DNA from: Ardenticatenaceae bacterium
GTDB taxonomy: Bacteria; Chloroflexota; Anaerolineae; Promineifilales; Promineifilaceae
Direction of reading: 5' to 3'
NCBI GenBank assembly: GCA_020634215.1
Contig: JACKCD010000006.1
Location: 62,001 to 126,000, forward strand
Length of the DNA stretch: 64,000 nucleotides
Each line of letters starts with the position of its first letter. Positions within the stretch are counted from its first letter, which is position 1. The notes beneath the pieces are model-generated. The model did not search any database and was not told the DNA's origin. It was given only the letters and a program-made list of their open reading frames with translations. A program made the translations under genes and the position numbers. Positions 35,258 to 42,874 of the stretch are shown here, piece by piece.

Positions 35258-36235
35258 TCATGATGATGCGTTGGAGCCATTTAGGGCATCCCACTCCACA
35301 GGTCGTTTAGAGACCTTCTCCATGCCTGTTGGTTTATGAACAGGTTTGCCCATCGGTCTCATCTTCAGCGTACCATTCAGAAACGATTCAAGCCTTTGCT
35401 GGGCAACCTGAATATATTCCCCATTTTGCTCGCTGCCAAACGCTTTCCGATGATGTTTAATAGCGGCGATTAGAGCAGACCCCACACCAGCATACGGGTC
35501 AAAAACCACATCCCCCTCATTTGTTAAAGCCAAAACACACCGTTCAACCAGCTCAATGGGAAACTGGCAAGGATGGTTTGTTTTTTCAGGGTGGTTAGAT
35601 TTAACGTTTGGGATTTCCCAGAAACCCTCTTCCCATTCATCACAGATGATTTGCCAAACATCGGACGGATTTTTGCCCATTGGATTGCCAGATGGCTGCC
35701 CCTTGTTTGGCCCTTTGTAGTGCCGCTTGCCAGGATATTTTGCTGGGATACGAACGGGATCTAGATTAAAAGTGTATTGATTGGATTTTGTAAACCAAAG
35801 CAAGGTTTCATACCGTCCCGAAAAACGCTTTTTTGTGTGCAGCCCATGACCAAAATGCCAGATGAGCCGGTTACGCAACTGGTATCCCTGCTCCTTAAAA
35901 AGCGGGTAATAATAGATGTCCAAGGGGAAAACTTCCCCATCATTGACATAATTCCCAACCTGCCAACAGATGCTCCCATCAGGTTGCAAAATGCGAGACA
36001 GATTTTCTAGCGTCTGGGACTGCGTGTTCAAGTATGCTTCAATGGAAACGGTGTCCTCATATTCCTTGCCCAAATTGTATGGAGGTGAGGTGATGATGAG
36101 CTTGACAGACTCATCAGGGAGCGTATTGATGAAATCATTGGCATCCCCGTGAAAGGCAACAATGTCGGCATCATTTGTAAATAATGGTGAAATTATTTTG
36201 GGCTGGGCGGGTGGGCCATATTCCATAGCAATCAT
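35258..36235 (-). CDS. Orphan site-specific DNA methyltransferase (class beta, m4C or m6A)
   Basis: The start at ATG 36235 follows AAAGGA. Catalytic motif IV TSPPYN is at residues 49-54 and the AdoMet motif I DPYAGVGS is at 246-253. This order (IV before I, target-recognition region between) defines the beta class, and SPPY is most often seen in N4-cytosine enzymes. The region between contains WHFGHGLHTKKRFSGRYETLLWF, a typical recognition-domain lead. No restriction endonuclease gene is adjacent, so it may be a solitary or regulatory methylase. The gene has no palindrome. The target site is unknown. Confidence 0.88.
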   Translation of the reverse strand: MIAMEYGPPAQPKIISPLFTNDADIVAFHGDANDFINTLPDESVKLIITSPPYNLGKEYEDTVSIEAYLNTQSQTLENLSRILQPDGSICWQVGNYVNDGEVFPLDIYYYPLFKEQGYQLRNRLIWHFGHGLHTKKRFSGRYETLLWFTKSNQYTFNLDPVRIPAKYPGKRHYKGPNKGQPSGNPMGKNPSDVWQIICDEWEEGFWEIPNVKSNHPEKTNHPCQFPIELVERCVLALTNEGDVVFDPYAGVGSALIAAIKHHRKAFGSEQNGEYIQVAQQRLESFLNGTLKMRPMGKPVHKPTGMEKVSKRPVEWDALNGSNASS

Positions 36236-36329
36236 GTCCTTTTGAACGGCATGGCGTATTGTAGCACAGGTGTTTGTCTTGTGCGGCGGCAATTTTTGCC
36301 GCATGTTCTGCGAACATTGTGGCGGAAAA

Positions 36330-36478
36330 CTTCATGTAGCCATTGACGCTAGTGCCACGACGGATCATGATGTGGCGGTGGTGTTTAGCGACACCTCGAC
36401 GGGCAGCCCGACGGCCTGGGTCGCTGCGCTAGGGGCAGTTTGGCGACGGGGCGGTGAGTACGGAGCAAAACCCGACGC
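36330..36478 (+). pseudogene. Remnant PKD domain in front of the third RHS tip
   Basis: VVFSDTSTGSPTAW reads as a PKD strand. The expected WDFGDG is split by an out-of-frame insertion, after which FGDGAVSTEQNPTHVY continues in another frame. The intact frame then resumes at 36479. Sequence upstream of 36330 has no homologous domain, so the gene is cut off here. Confidence 0.55.
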
Positions 36479-38035
36479 ATGTCTACACCTCTGGTGTCCA
36501 CCGAGCCGGGGAGCTATACGGTGACGCTGACGGTCAATAACGATGGCGGCACGATGAGTGTGACAAAGGTGGATTACATTACGGTGACACTGGGAGCGCC
36601 AGTGGCGAACTTTAGCACGACGCCGATTAGCGGGACGGTGCCGTTGACGGTGACGTTGACCGACCTGTCTACGGGGCAGCCGACGAGTTGGGGGTGGGAT
36701 TTTGGCGACGGGGGGACGGCGACGGTGCAGCACCCCAGCCACACCTACAGTGCCGCCGGGACGTATACGGTGACGCTGACGGTGAGCAACACCGTGGGCA
36801 GCGACACGGCGACGGGGACGGTGACAGTGCTGAACAGCGTGGCTGACACGGCCAAGGTGGTGCGGCGCATTAGCTATCGCTTTGGCGGCCAGGTGGTGGC
36901 GACGCGGGTGGTGGCGGAGGATGCCCAGGGGCAATTGATTGACAACCCCGCCTTTACGGGGCTATTCTATGTCCACGGTGACCATTTGGGCAGCGCGACG
37001 GCGTTGAGCTATGGGCAGGATAGACCGACCTTGCAAGGCACCCTGGTGCCGGATTCGGTGGCGCGGTTCTTGCCATTTGGCGGCTATCGCGGGGCGAAGC
37101 CGCAGACGAACCCAGCGGTGAGTGACCGGGGCTTTACCGGCCACAAGCATAACGATGACCTGGGGCTGGTGTATATGAATGCGCGTTACTACGTGCCCGG
37201 CATTGGCCGCTTTGCCAGTGCCGATACCATTATCCCTGACCCGATGAATCCGCAGGGGTTTAATAGGTATAGTTATGTGGAAAATAATCCTGTTAGGAAT
37301 ATTGATCTGGATGGGCATCAATCATCGGAAAGTTGCTACCCAAATTGTTACGTTCCTACACCTACACCAGTCACTCCCACACCAGTTGTACCGGTAACAC
37401 AACCTAGCCCTTCTGTAACACCGACTCCTGTAGTTTCAAATACACCCACAAATACACCCACATCAACTCCAACGCCAACTCCATATCAGTTGCAATATGA
37501 AAAAGCCAATCCCTCTACTAACCATATGCCCATGAGTCGGGCTTTTTCAGGTTTGCTAACTGATGCTACATTGATTGGATTTTCAGGGAGTGCTGTGGGA
37601 GGTATTCCGTTTACACCACTCCAAGGGGTAGGAATAATTGGTATTGAAGTGTTAATTAATCTTGACGAACTCCCTAGTGTATTTGTTTATGGTGGAGGCG
37701 GTTTAGGTAGAGGGATGGCTAGCGGTGTATCCTTAGATGCTGGCCCTACAGCAGGACTTGTGTGGAACCTAGATGAACATGCAAATTACAGTGGCCCATT
37801 TGCGACAACCAGTGCCGATGCGTCAGCACTCATTGGTTTCCAGATTAACGGTTTTGGTGCCCCAAGCGGAGATACCTGGGGATTAAGTGCATCGCCTGTA
37901 GCTGGTGCAGGTCTATCAATATCTCATACGAGAACTACATATTATGAAGTAACATGGGAAGATGTTGGATATTTTGCGGATTTATTGCGAAATACGATAA
38001 ATTTGGGCAGTGGTTCAGATATAAGCCACCGATAA
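36479..38035 (+). CDS. PKD-RHS orphan tip with Thr/Pro linker and novel C-terminal domain
   Basis: Residues about 40-118 are a PKD domain (PTSWGWDFGDG, then HTYSAAGTYTVTLTV). Residues about 130-280 are the RHS core (FYVHGDHLGSATAL, DRGFTGHKHNDDLGLVYMNARYYVPGIGRFASADTI, ending at DLDGH). A Thr/Pro/Val linker (about 290-338) then leads to a unique C-terminal domain of about 175 residues, Gly-rich with hydrophobic segments (LTDATLIGFSGSAVGGIPF, GIIGIEVLI). The toxin class is not recognised. The core is only distantly similar in DNA to the copies at 2.0 and 3.5 kb. No palindrome is present. A small membrane gene at 38261 could be its immunity partner, but a MITE-like element separates them. Confidence 0.65.
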   Translation: MSTPLVSTEPGSYTVTLTVNNDGGTMSVTKVDYITVTLGAPVANFSTTPISGTVPLTVTLTDLSTGQPTSWGWDFGDGGTATVQHPSHTYSAAGTYTVTLTVSNTVGSDTATGTVTVLNSVADTAKVVRRISYRFGGQVVATRVVAEDAQGQLIDNPAFTGLFYVHGDHLGSATALSYGQDRPTLQGTLVPDSVARFLPFGGYRGAKPQTNPAVSDRGFTGHKHNDDLGLVYMNARYYVPGIGRFASADTIIPDPMNPQGFNRYSYVENNPVRNIDLDGHQSSESCYPNCYVPTPTPVTPTPVVPVTQPSPSVTPTPVVSNTPTNTPTSTPTPTPYQLQYEKANPSTNHMPMSRAFSGLLTDATLIGFSGSAVGGIPFTPLQGVGIIGIEVLINLDELPSVFVYGGGGLGRGMASGVSLDAGPTAGLVWNLDEHANYSGPFATTSADASALIGFQINGFGAPSGDTWGLSASPVAGAGLSISHTRTTYYEVTWEDVGYFADLLRNTINLGSGSDISHR

Positions 38036-38051
38036 TGATATAATGACCTAG

Positions 38052-38236
38052 CCTAAATGTGCGACTTTTCAAGATCCATATTTGGGAGATAACTGACAGA
38101 TTGCATGATAGCTCCCATGTACATAATACTTGATCTTGTTGCTGAACATACCATGCAACAAATTTCAACGGAACTACTTTGGGAATTCACCCATATATTG
38201 CCTAAATACAGGTCGAACTAAAGTCGCACATTAGGT
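38052..38236. mobile_element. MITE-like element with 16-17 bp terminal inverted repeats
   Basis: CCTAAATGTGCGACTTT (38052-38068) and AAAGTCGCACATTAGG (38221-38236) are inverted copies, differing by one base, that bound 185 bp of AT-rich DNA without a gene. The size, ends and lack of coding capacity fit a non-autonomous transposon. No matching transposase is in the window; the ends of the IS630 at 56.4 kb are different. Confidence 0.55.
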
Positions 38237-38260
38237 ACAATGCTGCACAGGAAGTGATTT

Positions 38261-38500
38261 ATGAGTCCATTTGAAGCGTTTTTCACAAAGACCTTGTTTA
38301 TTCTTGTTTCTATTGGTGTCCCCCTTTTTTTCAGTTACTGGCTCATCACTCAAGGCAACAAAAAACTAAAAAATGCATCAGACCAACATAGAAAATTCCC
38401 CCCTATGTTTAATAGTGCCGTAGGGTACTGGATGATTGGTGGTGGCATAGTCTGCATACTATTTGCAATTTTAGGGTTTTTAACCGTATTGTTAAAATAA
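38261..38500 (+). CDS. Small two-helix membrane protein
   Basis: AGGAAG 7 bases before the ATG supports translation. The 79-residue product has two membrane helices (about residues 8-29 and 55-77) with a basic cytoplasmic loop (NKKLKNASDQHRKF). It follows an RHS tip in the same way the 105-residue membrane protein follows the second tip, so an immunity role is possible; nothing in the sequence proves it. Confidence 0.5.
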   Translation: MSPFEAFFTKTLFILVSIGVPLFFSYWLITQGNKKLKNASDQHRKFPPMFNSAVGYWMIGGGIVCILFAILGFLTVLLK

Positions 38501-38626
38501 AAAGTTTTTTGAGAAGCTTGTAGGGCTTGCGGAAACCGGTACTTTGGAGACACAAAAGCACGTGGAAGGATACGGAAAAAAGATTGTGTACGTGCCTTTC
38601 GAGTATAGCAAAAGGTGGTGGGGAGA

Positions 38627-38899
38627 AACGGCCGTTAAGTTCGGTTGATGAAAATGAGGTGGTGGGGGGAAACGGCCGTTAAGCATGGTTGGTGAAAGTG
38701 AAGTGATGGGGGAAAACGGCCGTTAAACCCAGTTGGGGAAGGTAGGGTGGTGGGGAGAAACGGCCGTTGCCCCCCATTCATCCCGTCGCCTGTTGTCGGA
38801 AACGGCCGTTAAGCCCAGTTGATGAAAGTGAGATGATGGGGGGAGAAACGGCCGTTAAGCATGGTTGGGGAAGTGAGGTGGTGGGGAGAAACGGCCGTT
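38627..38899. repeat. Regular array of seven AACGGCCGTT palindromes, 42-46 bp period
   Basis: Palindromes start at 38627, 38671, 38715, 38759, 38801, 38847 and 38890. The intervening DNA is similar between units (GTTAAGC, then GGTTGATGAAAGTGAG, then TGGTGGGGAGAAACGG), except the unit at 38769-38800, which carries the ATTCATCCCGTCG sequence found next to palindromes elsewhere. It is a tandem repeat, not a CRISPR: spacers are not unique. Confidence 0.85.
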
Positions 38900-39440
38900 A
38901 GTACCTCTTTGGCTGCGGCAATGGCAACCTCTTCATCCTGTAGCCCATCTATTGCCAAAATCACCTCCGGCGGCAGATCGCCAAACTTGGCGCGTAGCAG
39001 AGAACGGAGCATCATCTGCATCCCGTGCAGCCGCGCCTCCTGCGCCAGCGTCAACTGCCAGGGTTGCCCCGGTTTGGTGAGGGTGGCGTGGTAACAGGCC
39101 ACCGTTTCCGCTTCCGGGTTGGCTCGCACCTTCTCTTGCAGCAGGGCCACCAGCTCGGCATAGTGCCGCCGCACCGCCGTTAGGTTCCCCTCGTGTCCAT
39201 AGAGGGCCATTAACTCCCGATGCTCCTTCTCGGCCAACGGGGTCAAGCTGGAGCCAAAGCTGGGCGGCAGCTATCGCTTGGGCAAGCTGGTTACGGCGGC
39301 GATAGCCAGCGATGAGCCGCTGGAGACCGGCGATGAGCCTGTCCTGAAGCTGCTGAGCCATTACGCCTTGCCAGGCTTCAAAGGCTTCGCTGGCGGTGGG
39401 GTCGAAGCTGTGGAGGAAGGGGGCGTGGTGGAGGGAAACG
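38880..39440 (-). pseudogene. Decayed BTAD domain of a SARP/AfsR-type regulator
   Basis: On the minus strand SFDPTASEAFEAWQ, then GLQRLIAGYRRRNQLAQAIAAAQLWLQLDP, is the start of a bacterial transcriptional activation domain. One extra base after LDP shifts the frame, and LAEKEHRELMALYGHEGNLTAV continues it to ANPEAETVACYHATL. Neither the DNA-binding N-terminus nor an ATPase is present. The 3' end runs straight into the palindrome array. It is a fragment, not a functional gene. Confidence 0.65.
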
Positions 39441-39513
39441 GCCGTTAATTCCCATTCAACCCGTCGTCCGTCGTCGGTCGTCGGTCATCAGAAACGGCCG
39501 TTGCAAAAACCTT

Positions 39514-39542
39514 TTGACCACGCCCCCCAATCCCGCTACAAT
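39514..39542 (+). promoter_or_regulatory. Promoter of the glycan operon
   Basis: TTGACC (39514-39519), a 17-bp spacer and TACAAT (39537-39542) lie 26 bp upstream of ATG 39569. GAGGG is available as ribosome site. Confidence 0.6.
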
Positions 39543-39568
39543 CCCCCCGCATTAGAGGGTACTGTTTT

Positions 39569-40339
39569 ATGAAAAAACCAACGACCTTCGTTATTGTGCC
39601 GACCTATAACGAAGCAGACAATTTGAACGATTTAATCTCCCAACTGCTGGCGCTGCCGGTGAATGTGGGGGTGGTGGTGGTGGACGACAATTCACCCGAT
39701 GGTACCGGGGCATTGGCCGATAGCTGGGCAGCGCGGGAGCCGGAGCGGGTGCATGTGGTGCATCGGGTGGGCAAGTTGGGGTTGGGGACGGCCTATATTG
39801 CCGGGTTTAAAAAGGCACTTTACGATTTAGGGGCGCAACGGGTGATGACAATGGATGCCGATTTTTCCCATAACCCGCGCTATATTCCGGCCATGATTGA
39901 GATGAGCCAAAACAAGCACCTGGTGATTGGTTCGCGCTATGTGGCTGGGGGCGGGTCGCGCAACTGCACCTGGCAGCGGGTTTGGCTGAGCCGGGGGGCG
40001 AATTTGGCGGCACGGCTGCTGCTGGGGCTGAAGGCGGGGGACGCAACGGCCGGTTTTCGCCTTTACCGCCGCGAAGTATTAGAGTCTATCCCGCTGGATG
40101 AAATCTTTTCCAGCGGCTACTCATTTTTGGTCGAAATGCTCTTTTTGTCGCAGCGGCGCGGCTGGCAGATTGGTGAAGTGCCGATTATTTTTGAAGATCG
40201 GCGCAAGGGCACGACGAAAATTTCGCGTAATGAAGTACTTAAAGGACAGTATACGCTTTTGCGGCTCTTTGTGCGGCGTTTGCGTGGCGGGGAGCCACGG
40301 CGACCGGCGGTTCCCGTTACACCAGAGTTTCCAAACTGA
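39569..40339 (+). CDS. Polyprenyl-phosphate mannose synthase-like GT2 (Dpm1 type)
   Basis: The 256-residue soluble GT-A enzyme has VIVPTYNEADNL (residues 8-19), VVVDDNSPDGT, the metal-binding MDADFSH (about 110-116), SRYVAGG, and the acceptor-side DATAGFRLYRR plus FEDRRKGTTKIS. The match to Dpm1-like proteins is strong. It would load mannose or another hexose onto polyprenyl phosphate on the cytoplasmic face, making the donor for the GT-C proteins encoded downstream. It is the first gene of the operon and its stop overlaps the next start (TGATG). Confidence 0.9.
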   Translation: MKKPTTFVIVPTYNEADNLNDLISQLLALPVNVGVVVVDDNSPDGTGALADSWAAREPERVHVVHRVGKLGLGTAYIAGFKKALYDLGAQRVMTMDADFSHNPRYIPAMIEMSQNKHLVIGSRYVAGGGSRNCTWQRVWLSRGANLAARLLLGLKAGDATAGFRLYRREVLESIPLDEIFSSGYSFLVEMLFLSQRRGWQIGEVPIIFEDRRKGTTKISRNEVLKGQYTLLRLFVRRLRGGEPRRPAVPVTPEFPN

Positions 40340-41250
40340 TGATTGATGTGGTTTGTAATTTATGCGGCCAGGACAACTGGGTGGTGCAGTTCCCAGCGAC
40401 GATGAACGGCCGTTTACCCGATGTTTCGGCCTTTCGCTGCACCAGTGCCGAATACGGCAGCCACGCCCAAATCGTGCGCTGCAATCAGTGCGGCCTTGTT
40501 TATGCCAACCCCCGCTGGTCGGATGAGGAGTTGGTGGCTCTGTATGAGGCGGTGGAGGATAACACCTACAGCGAAGAGCGCGAAGGGCGCGAGCTGACGT
40601 TTCGCAAACATTTGCAGGCGATGGAGCGGGTGGTGGGGCAGGCAAACGGCCGTTCGCTGCTCGATGTAGGAGCCTACATTGGCGTGTTTGTTGAAGTGGC
40701 GCAGCAGGCAGGGTGGAATGCCTACGGCGTGGAGCCATCCCAATGGGCTGTAGACGCGGCGCGGCGGCGCGGGCTGCCGCTTATTCAAGGCACGCAAGAT
40801 GCCCCGGCGCTGGCTGGCTGCCAATTTGACGTGGTGACAATGTGGGACGTGATTGAGCATGTAACCGATCCGGCCGGCGAAATTGCCAAAGCGCGGCGGC
40901 TGCTCAAACCAGGCGGCTGGCTGTTGCTGCATACTATGGACAGCGACAGCAAGCTGGCGCGGTTGATGGGCGGCCGCTGGCCGTGGCTAATGGATATGCA
41001 CCTCTATTACTTTAGCCAAAAGACGCTGGCCGCCATGCTGGAAAAACAAGGCTTCGAGGTGGTGTGGTCAGGGGCGCAGGGGCGGTATTTACGGCTGGGG
41101 TATGTGGCGACGCGGATTGCCGGGCTAAATCGGCCGTTGGGGCGGCTGGCCCACGCCATTGTCCACGGACTGCGGCTGCAAGAGGTGGCCGTGCCGCTCA
41201 ACTTTGGCGATTTGTTCACCATTTACGCTCGTCGTCGGCTGGAAACGTGA
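40339..41250 (+). CDS. Class I SAM-dependent methyltransferase with zinc-ribbon lead
   Basis: The N-terminal CNLCGQ...RCNQCGL pairs form a zinc ribbon. The Rossmann domain has LLDVGAYIGVFVEVA (AdoMet loop, about residues 106-120), an acidic strand-end GVEPS, and FDVVTMWDVIEHVTDP. The C-terminus has MHLYYFSQKTLAAMLEKQGF, typical of sugar or lipid-linked saccharide methyltransferases. It is translationally coupled to the Dpm1-like gene, so it probably modifies a glycan or lipid intermediate. The palindromes read as NGRLPDV and NGRSLLD, the latter immediately preceding the AdoMet loop. Confidence 0.87.
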   Translation: MIDVVCNLCGQDNWVVQFPATMNGRLPDVSAFRCTSAEYGSHAQIVRCNQCGLVYANPRWSDEELVALYEAVEDNTYSEEREGRELTFRKHLQAMERVVGQANGRSLLDVGAYIGVFVEVAQQAGWNAYGVEPSQWAVDAARRRGLPLIQGTQDAPALAGCQFDVVTMWDVIEHVTDPAGEIAKARRLLKPGGWLLLHTMDSDSKLARLMGGRWPWLMDMHLYYFSQKTLAAMLEKQGFEVVWSGAQGRYLRLGYVATRIAGLNRPLGRLAHAIVHGLRLQEVAVPLNFGDLFTIYARRRLET

Positions 41251-41293
41251 TGGCTGGTGTTAAGAAATGGAAGCACTTGGTATTGATCCAAAG

Positions 41294-41360
41294 GTCATTC
41301 TGGCGAAGGCGGGAATCCACTCTTGCGGCGCAAATGGATACCCGCCTTCGCGGGTATGAC
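41294..41360. repeat. 67-bp REP-like inverted repeat
   Basis: GTCATTCTGGCGAAGGCGGGAATCCA pairs imperfectly with TGGATACCCGCCTTCGCGGGTATGAC. The arms are 26 bp and the loop 15 bp. It is in the only sizeable gap of the glycan operon. The 22-bp insert in the RHS core at 1871 is similar in style (CCCGCCTACGCGAGGACAAG). Confidence 0.75.
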
Positions 41361-41371
41361 AACCATACGAT

Positions 41372-42874
41372 ATGAATGCGCGAAGGCTGTTTTTAGCCAT
41401 TTGGGGGCTGGGGCTGTTTGGCATGGGGGTGCGGGAGACGCTTGACCCGGATATGTGGTGGCATTTGCGAACCGGCGAAGCCATTTTGCGCGATGGCTGG
41501 CCGCAGCACGATATTTTTTCCTTCACCGTACCGCATCACGCCTGGGTAACGCATGAATGGCTGTCACAGGTCATCATGTGGCTGGTTTATCGGGCGGCGG
41601 GGCTGCCGGGGCTGATGGTATGGGCGGCGGTACTGGTGGTGGCAACCTTTGCCGCGCTGCTGGCGGCGGCGTTGACTGTCTCGCGCCACAGGGGGACGAG
41701 CCAACCCAAACAGCTTTATCTGCCAGCGTTTTTTGTTCTGTGGGGGGCGATTGCCTCGGCCATTGTTTGGGGGGCGCGGCCGCAGATGTTTAATTTGCTC
41801 TTTGGGGCGATCTTTGTGCTGCTGCTGGAGCGCATACGGGCGGGGCGGGGTGGTGTGGGGCAGGGGTGGTGGCTGGTGGGATTAACGGCCGTTTGGGCGA
41901 ACCTCCACAGCGGCTACCTGTTTGGTGTGGTACTGCTGGCAACCTTCACCCTGTCCGAAGCGGCGCAGCGGTGGTGGCAGCCCAATAATGGAGCGTTGAT
42001 GCGTTGGCAGACGCTGCGGATGCTAGGGTTGACGACGGTGGGTTGCTTATTGGCGGCGGCGTTGAACCCCAGCGGCACAGCCATTTGGTTTTACCCCTTT
42101 GCCACGCTCGGCAGCGCGGCGATGCAAAGCTATATTCAGGAGTGGCAGCCGCCGACACTGCAAGCGGTTGCCGATTGGCCGTTTTTTGTGCTACTGATGG
42201 TGGTGCTGCTGCTGTTGCAGCGGAATGGGCGCAAGCGCAAACAGACCGCTGAGGGTTTTAAAACCTCGGCAGTCTCGGTCTATCCAGCGCCGTTTTGGAG
42301 TGATGGGGTGCTGGTGCTGGGAACGGCCGTTGCCAGCCTCGGTTCGGCGCGGCATATTCCACTGTTTGTGCTGGTGGCGGTGCCGGTTTTGGCGAGATTG
42401 GTGGATTGGAGATTGGAGATAAAGGAAGGTCAGCCAGCGTTGGCGGTGCGGCGGTGGGTGAATGTGGGATTGGTGGGGGTGGTGCTTCTTATGGTCGGTT
42501 TGTGGACGGCCGTTAAAGTGGCAGGGAACGAAGCGGCCATTGCGGAGCGGTATCCGGTGGCGGCGGTTGATTTTTTGCAGGCGCAGGGGTTGGTGCGGGG
42601 GTACAACAGCTATAACTGGGGGGGCTATCTCATTTGGCGTGGGCTGCCGGTGTTTGTAGATGGCCGGGCGGATGTGTATGGCGACCCTTTTTTGCAGTTG
42701 TATCGGCAAACATTTGAGGGGCAAGTGGGGTGGGAACGGCCGTTAGACGATTACGCCGTACAATATGTGTTGATTGAGCGGGACGCGGTGTTGGCGCAGC
42801 TTTTAACCACCAGCCCCCGCTGGACGGAAGCGTATCAGGATGAATTGGCGCAAATTTTTACGCGAACGCCCTGA
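41372..42874 (+). CDS. Polytopic GT-C-like membrane protein
   Basis: The 500-residue protein has about nine to ten membrane helices. The first luminal loop is DPDMWWHLRTGEAILRDGWPQHDIFSFT, with acidic and His residues as in GT-C glycosyltransferases, followed by WVTHEWLSQ. A soluble C-terminal part (about 395-500) has YNSYNWGGYLIWRGLPVFVDGRADVYG. It is presumably a lipid-phosphate-sugar-dependent glycosyltransferase acting on the outer face; the acceptor is unknown. It overlaps the next gene by 35 bp. Palindromes read LTAVWAN, GTAVASL, WTAVKVA and ERPLDDY. One stretch (DWRLEIKEG) derives from the GGAGATT repeat. Confidence 0.78.
   Translation: MNARRLFLAIWGLGLFGMGVRETLDPDMWWHLRTGEAILRDGWPQHDIFSFTVPHHAWVTHEWLSQVIMWLVYRAAGLPGLMVWAAVLVVATFAALLAAALTVSRHRGTSQPKQLYLPAFFVLWGAIASAIVWGARPQMFNLLFGAIFVLLLERIRAGRGGVGQGWWLVGLTAVWANLHSGYLFGVVLLATFTLSEAAQRWWQPNNGALMRWQTLRMLGLTTVGCLLAAALNPSGTAIWFYPFATLGSAAMQSYIQEWQPPTLQAVADWPFFVLLMVVLLLLQRNGRKRKQTAEGFKTSAVSVYPAPFWSDGVLVLGTAVASLGSARHIPLFVLVAVPVLARLVDWRLEIKEGQPALAVRRWVNVGLVGVVLLMVGLWTAVKVAGNEAAIAERYPVAAVDFLQAQGLVRGYNSYNWGGYLIWRGLPVFVDGRADVYGDPFLQLYRQTFEGQVGWERPLDDYAVQYVLIERDAVLAQLLTTSPRWTEAYQDELAQIFTRTP

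Noticed and set aside
38627..38899. CRISPR array
   Set aside because: The repeats are short (10 bp core), the spacers are similar to one another, and no cas genes are nearby.
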